NCBI GenBank assembly: GCA_013334545.1 | Contig: JAAXXJ010000153.1 | Coordinates: 1 to 7,003 of the forward strand | Direction: 5' to 3' | Origin: Nitrospirota bacterium | GTDB lineage: Bacteria > Nitrospirota > UBA9217 | DNA: 7,003 nucleotides | Part shown: positions 5,319 through 7,003 of the stretch, piece by piece | How positions within the stretch are numbered: the stretch's first letter is position 1 | How the letters are laid out: each line of letters starts with the position of its first letter | Notes under the pieces: generated by a model | Told to the model about the DNA's origin: nothing | The model's database searches: none | The model's input: only the letters and a program-made list of their open reading frames with translations | Program-made: the position numbers and the translations under genes

Positions 5319-5497
5319 CTATGTAGCCCCTCGGTACTGTTCCTTGAGCAGTGCAAAGACATTGTCGAGCTTCTCCCGTCGATTCTCCCAAAGTGCTCCG
5401 ACGTGTCCGTACCCATCAGCCGGTGTTCCCGCACCTTGAAGTGCGCCTTGAGGTCCTCGAACAATGGTGTCCGTAGTCTCTGCTGATGCTTCCCAAT
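5319..5497 (-). pseudogene. Possible small gene broken by a single-base frameshift
   Basis: Between the macro-domain stop and mscL, two minus-strand frames each look coding over complementary halves. The first reads KHQQRLRTPLFEDLKAHFK... up to TDTSEHF (through about 5390). The second reads ENRREKLDNVFALLKEQYR to the TAG at 5319-5321. They join if one base is restored in the G run at 5387-5389 (TTTGGGAG), giving roughly 60 residues, charged and probably helical. Codons in both halves favour G or C at the third position, like the neighbours. No normal start codon is evident: the frame opens with ATT overlapping the macro-domain stop, and a TTG lies at 5464. I do not recognise the family. It could be a true pseudogene, a sequencing indel, or chance. 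Confidence 0.4.
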
Positions 5498-6036
5498 CAG
5501 GCGACGTGTTCGATCTCCTTCTTGAACAGATCAAAGGCCTCGGCATCGACGATGCAGAACTCTACCATCCGCAGCGAGGTCTCCGGTGTTCTCTTAAGGA
5601 ATGCAGTGGCCTCTCCTACAAGGATATTTGCGCACCGGTCCTTGGGGAAGCCGAAGATGCCGGCGCTGATGGCAGGCACCGAGATGCTGTGGGGCCCCTT
5701 CTCCGAAGCAAGCCTCAGCACGCTGGTGATGGCGCGTTTGAGCTTGTTGTCCTCGCCCCCTTCACCCATCCTCGGCCCCACGACGTGGATGACGTGGCGC
5801 GCCTTGAGCTTCCCCGCGGAGGTCATGGCAGCGCTCCCGACGGGAACGAAGCCGATCGCGTCGCTCTCCTCCTGGATGATCCTGCCGCCCTTCCTCACGA
5901 TGGCGCCGGCCACGCCGCCGCCGTGCCGGAGCCGGCTGTTCGCGGCGTTCACGATGGCATCGACGTCGCGCTCCGTGAGGTCCGCCGATACGAGCCTGAT
6001 CGTCGTGGCACCGATCGTTCTCTCCAGTGTTCCCAT
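5497..6036 (-). CDS. Macro-domain protein, probable ADP-ribose / O-acetyl-ADP-ribose hydrolase
   Basis: 179 aa, a single macro domain and nothing else, cytoplasmic. Such proteins bind ADP-ribose, and many remove ADP-ribose from modified residues or deacetylate O-acetyl-ADP-ribose. Diagnostic segments are VDAIVNAANSRL (25-36) with the NAAN motif, GGGVAGAIVRKGG (39-51) forming the first phosphate loop, HVVGPRMGEGG (84-94), and PAISAGIFGFPKDRCA (121-136), the second ligand loop. The overall pattern (EES, HVVGP, ISAGIFGFP) resembles the archaeal Af1521 group. The ATG at 6036 was chosen because GAGGA lies 6 bases upstream. An ATG at 6042 directly abuts that site, and a further upstream ATG at 6072 has no support. 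The stop TGA at 5499-5497 is followed at once by the possible broken small gene. No ADP-ribosyltransferase (toxin partner) is seen nearby, so a DarT/DarG-type toxin-antitoxin pair is not indicated. Confidence 0.92.
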   Translation of the reverse strand: MGTLERTIGATTIRLVSADLTERDVDAIVNAANSRLRHGGGVAGAIVRKGGRIIQEESDAIGFVPVGSAAMTSAGKLKARHVIHVVGPRMGEGGEDNKLKRAITSVLRLASEKGPHSISVPAISAGIFGFPKDRCANILVGEATAFLKRTPETSLRMVEFCIVDAEAFDLFKKEIEHVA

Positions 6037-6042
6037 CTGCAT

Positions 6043-6047
6043 TCCTC
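6043..6047 (-). promoter_or_regulatory. Ribosome-binding site that decides the macro-domain start
   Basis: GAGGA on the minus strand ends 6 bases before the ATG at 6036. The ATG at 6042 immediately follows GAGGA, too close to be used, so the shorter protein is preferred. Confidence 0.6.
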
Positions 6048-6082
6048 GCTGCCGATCTGAAAACAACCGCACTACCTATTGT

Positions 6083-6163
6083 GTCCTTGCGAGGAGCGCA
6101 GCAACGAAGCAATCCCGTATGTACGCCGAGATTGCCACGCTCCCTTCGGTCGCTCGCAATGAC
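6083..6163. repeat. Palindromic dispersed repeat (TTGCGAG...CTCGCAA)
   Basis: The left end GTCCTTGCGAGGAGCG (6083-6098) and right end CGCTCGCAATGAC (6151-6163) are near reverse complements. Inside, GCAATC (6109-6114) pairs with GATTGC (6130-6135). The whole can fold into a long imperfect hairpin. This 'CATTGCGAG...GAAGCAATC...GATTGC...CTCGCAATGAC' layout is a well-known scattered intergenic repeat in several bacterial phyla, possibly a non-autonomous transposon relic. It sits between the cytochrome stop and the macro-domain start and could weaken read-through between them. Confidence 0.7.
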
Positions 6164-6190
6164 CATAGAACAAATCCATAGCCGTTTGCA

Positions 6191-7003
6191 TTAGCGCCCC
6201 TTGCTGCTGAAGCTTGCCTTTGTCCTCGTCATCTCGACGATAGGCACGGAGACCTCGGCCTTGATGCCGTAGGTCTTTTCAAGATCGATGTCCTCCGGGA
6301 CCGCGTCCAGCAGCTTCCCCGCGACCTTCTGGTCGGCCTGGCGGTAGAGGAGCCGCGCCTCCACCGTGACGCTCCCCTGCGTCTTCACCGGCAATACGCC
6401 GAAATAGGCGTCCTTGTACCCGCGCGGCGGGATGGTGTCGTGCCGGGAGAAGGCTGTTACCACCCAGGGGTCGATGGCGAAATGGAAGTCCTTGCCCATG
6501 CCGTCGGAATTGAACAGACGCGTATCTGGTCCAACTGAGCCAGCCTTGTCAAGCCCGCCGCTCATGAGCACAATGTTCCCGCCGGCGTCCTTCGCCGTGA
6601 CCTCGAGCCACATCTCGCGCACGTTCGTAAGCGACGTGGGCAGGTTATGTCCGGCGCGGATGTTCTTCACGCGGACCTTCACTTCGGCGAGCGCGCCGTT
6701 CCGGTACACGGGCTGGACCTCCATCTCCGCAGCGGCCTTCAGCTTCGCCACGGCCATCTGGTACTTCTTCTCGAGCGAGGCGGCGAGGTCCTTGTCGCCA
6801 GCCTTCTTCGCCGCTGCCCCGGCCAGGTAATAGAGGAGGTAATTCGCGCCGCTGAAGTAATGCCGGTACTCGGAACGCTCCGGCTTCCGGAAGTTGTCGG
6901 CGGTCTTGATGAACGTCTCGGTCTCGACCATGTGGCAGTCCTGGCAGTGGATGTCCTTCTGGGCGTAGGGACCGTGCTTCCACTCCAGATAGGTAGATTC
7001 GAG
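6191..7003 (-). CDS. c-type cytochrome, probably multihaem (C-terminal part; gene continues past the right edge)
   Basis: 270 residues are visible and the frame is open at the window edge, so the start, any signal peptide and further haem sites lie outside. The visible part begins LESTYLEWKHGPYAQKDIHC and contains one haem-attachment motif, CQDCH (20-24). The context 'YLEWKHGPY...IHCQDCHM' is typical of periplasmic multihaem cytochromes of metal- and sulfur-respiring bacteria. Later come RHYFSGAN (47-54) and a helical stretch (about 55-96). A C-terminal beta-rich domain (about 105-255) holds AGHNLPTSLTNVREMWLEV (117-135). Its His residues (for example 48 and 118) are candidates for distal haem ligands by family analogy. 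The protein should act in periplasmic electron transfer; the partner is not visible. TAA stop at 6193-6191. An internal ATG at residue 25 lies inside the haem motif region and is not a real start. Confidence 0.85.
   Translation of the reverse strand, partial: LESTYLEWKHGPYAQKDIHCQDCHMVETETFIKTADNFRKPERSEYRHYFSGANYLLYYLAGAAAKKAGDKDLAASLEKKYQMAVAKLKAAAEMEVQPVYRNGALAEVKVRVKNIRAGHNLPTSLTNVREMWLEVTAKDAGGNIVLMSGGLDKAGSVGPDTRLFNSDGMGKDFHFAIDPWVVTAFSRHDTIPPRGYKDAYFGVLPVKTQGSVTVEARLLYRQADQKVAGKLLDAVPEDIDLEKTYGIKAEVSVPIVEMTRTKASFSSKGR

Noticed and set aside
5497..6036. DarTG-like toxin-antitoxin system
   Set aside because: The macro domain is of the stand-alone Af1521 type, and no ADP-ribosyltransferase gene is adjacent in the window.
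5464..6181. Plus-strand open frames across the macro-domain gene
   Set aside because: They are antisense to a well-supported macro domain. One ends in a tail (ARSAATKQS...VARNDH) that is the translated dispersed repeat.

Overview
The window looks like chromosomal DNA from a Gram-negative bacterium with anaerobic, cytochrome-rich respiration. Desulfobacterota ('Deltaproteobacteria'), Nitrospirota or a relative fit best. The clues are a c-type cytochrome with a CxxCH haem motif, a two-subunit (split) transketolase, an MscL with a C-terminal zinc ribbon, an ftsEX pair, and several short dispersed repeats of kinds common in those phyla. The assignment rests on recalled family patterns and no single gene fixes the phylum. 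Every protein gene lies on the minus strand; the only plus-strand gene is a tRNA.

Layout, left to right in window coordinates (the minus-strand genes are transcribed right to left). Positions 1-266 hold no gene but carry two degenerate short-repeat tracts. ftsX (267-1154) and ftsE (1151-1858) overlap by 4 bp and encode the ABC-type divisome complex. Next come the two halves of transketolase: the C-terminal subunit (1967-2923) and the N-terminal subunit (2979-3815), separated by a 55-bp gap with a heptamer repeat. Upstream of them is a small gene for an uncharacterised conserved protein (3927-4352). Its promoter is so close to its ATG that the mRNA should be nearly leaderless. Back to back with that promoter is the plus-strand promoter of a tRNA-Leu(CAA) gene (4438-4524), which is followed by a strong intrinsic terminator.

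Positions 4570-4839 are non-coding. They contain GC-rich hairpins and two displaced copies of tRNA-Leu 3'-end sequence, one inverted and one direct. Beyond lie mscL (4840-5280), a small apparently frameshifted reading frame (5319-5497), and an Af1521-type macro-domain gene (5497-6036). A palindromic dispersed repeat (6083-6163) follows. Last is the 3' part of a c-type cytochrome gene (6191-7003) that runs off the right edge.

Functionally, the left block could be one transcription unit: small protein, transketolase N, transketolase C, ftsE, ftsX. It would join pentose-phosphate carbon exchange to cell-division and envelope functions, although the 108-111-bp gaps leave room for internal promoters. 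No CRISPR array, insertion sequence, phage gene or obvious defence cluster is visible. The least explained items are the uncharacterised protein with its near-leaderless promoter, the tRNA-end fragments, and the frameshifted small frame between mscL and the macro-domain gene. I found nothing I could defend as a wholly new biological system.
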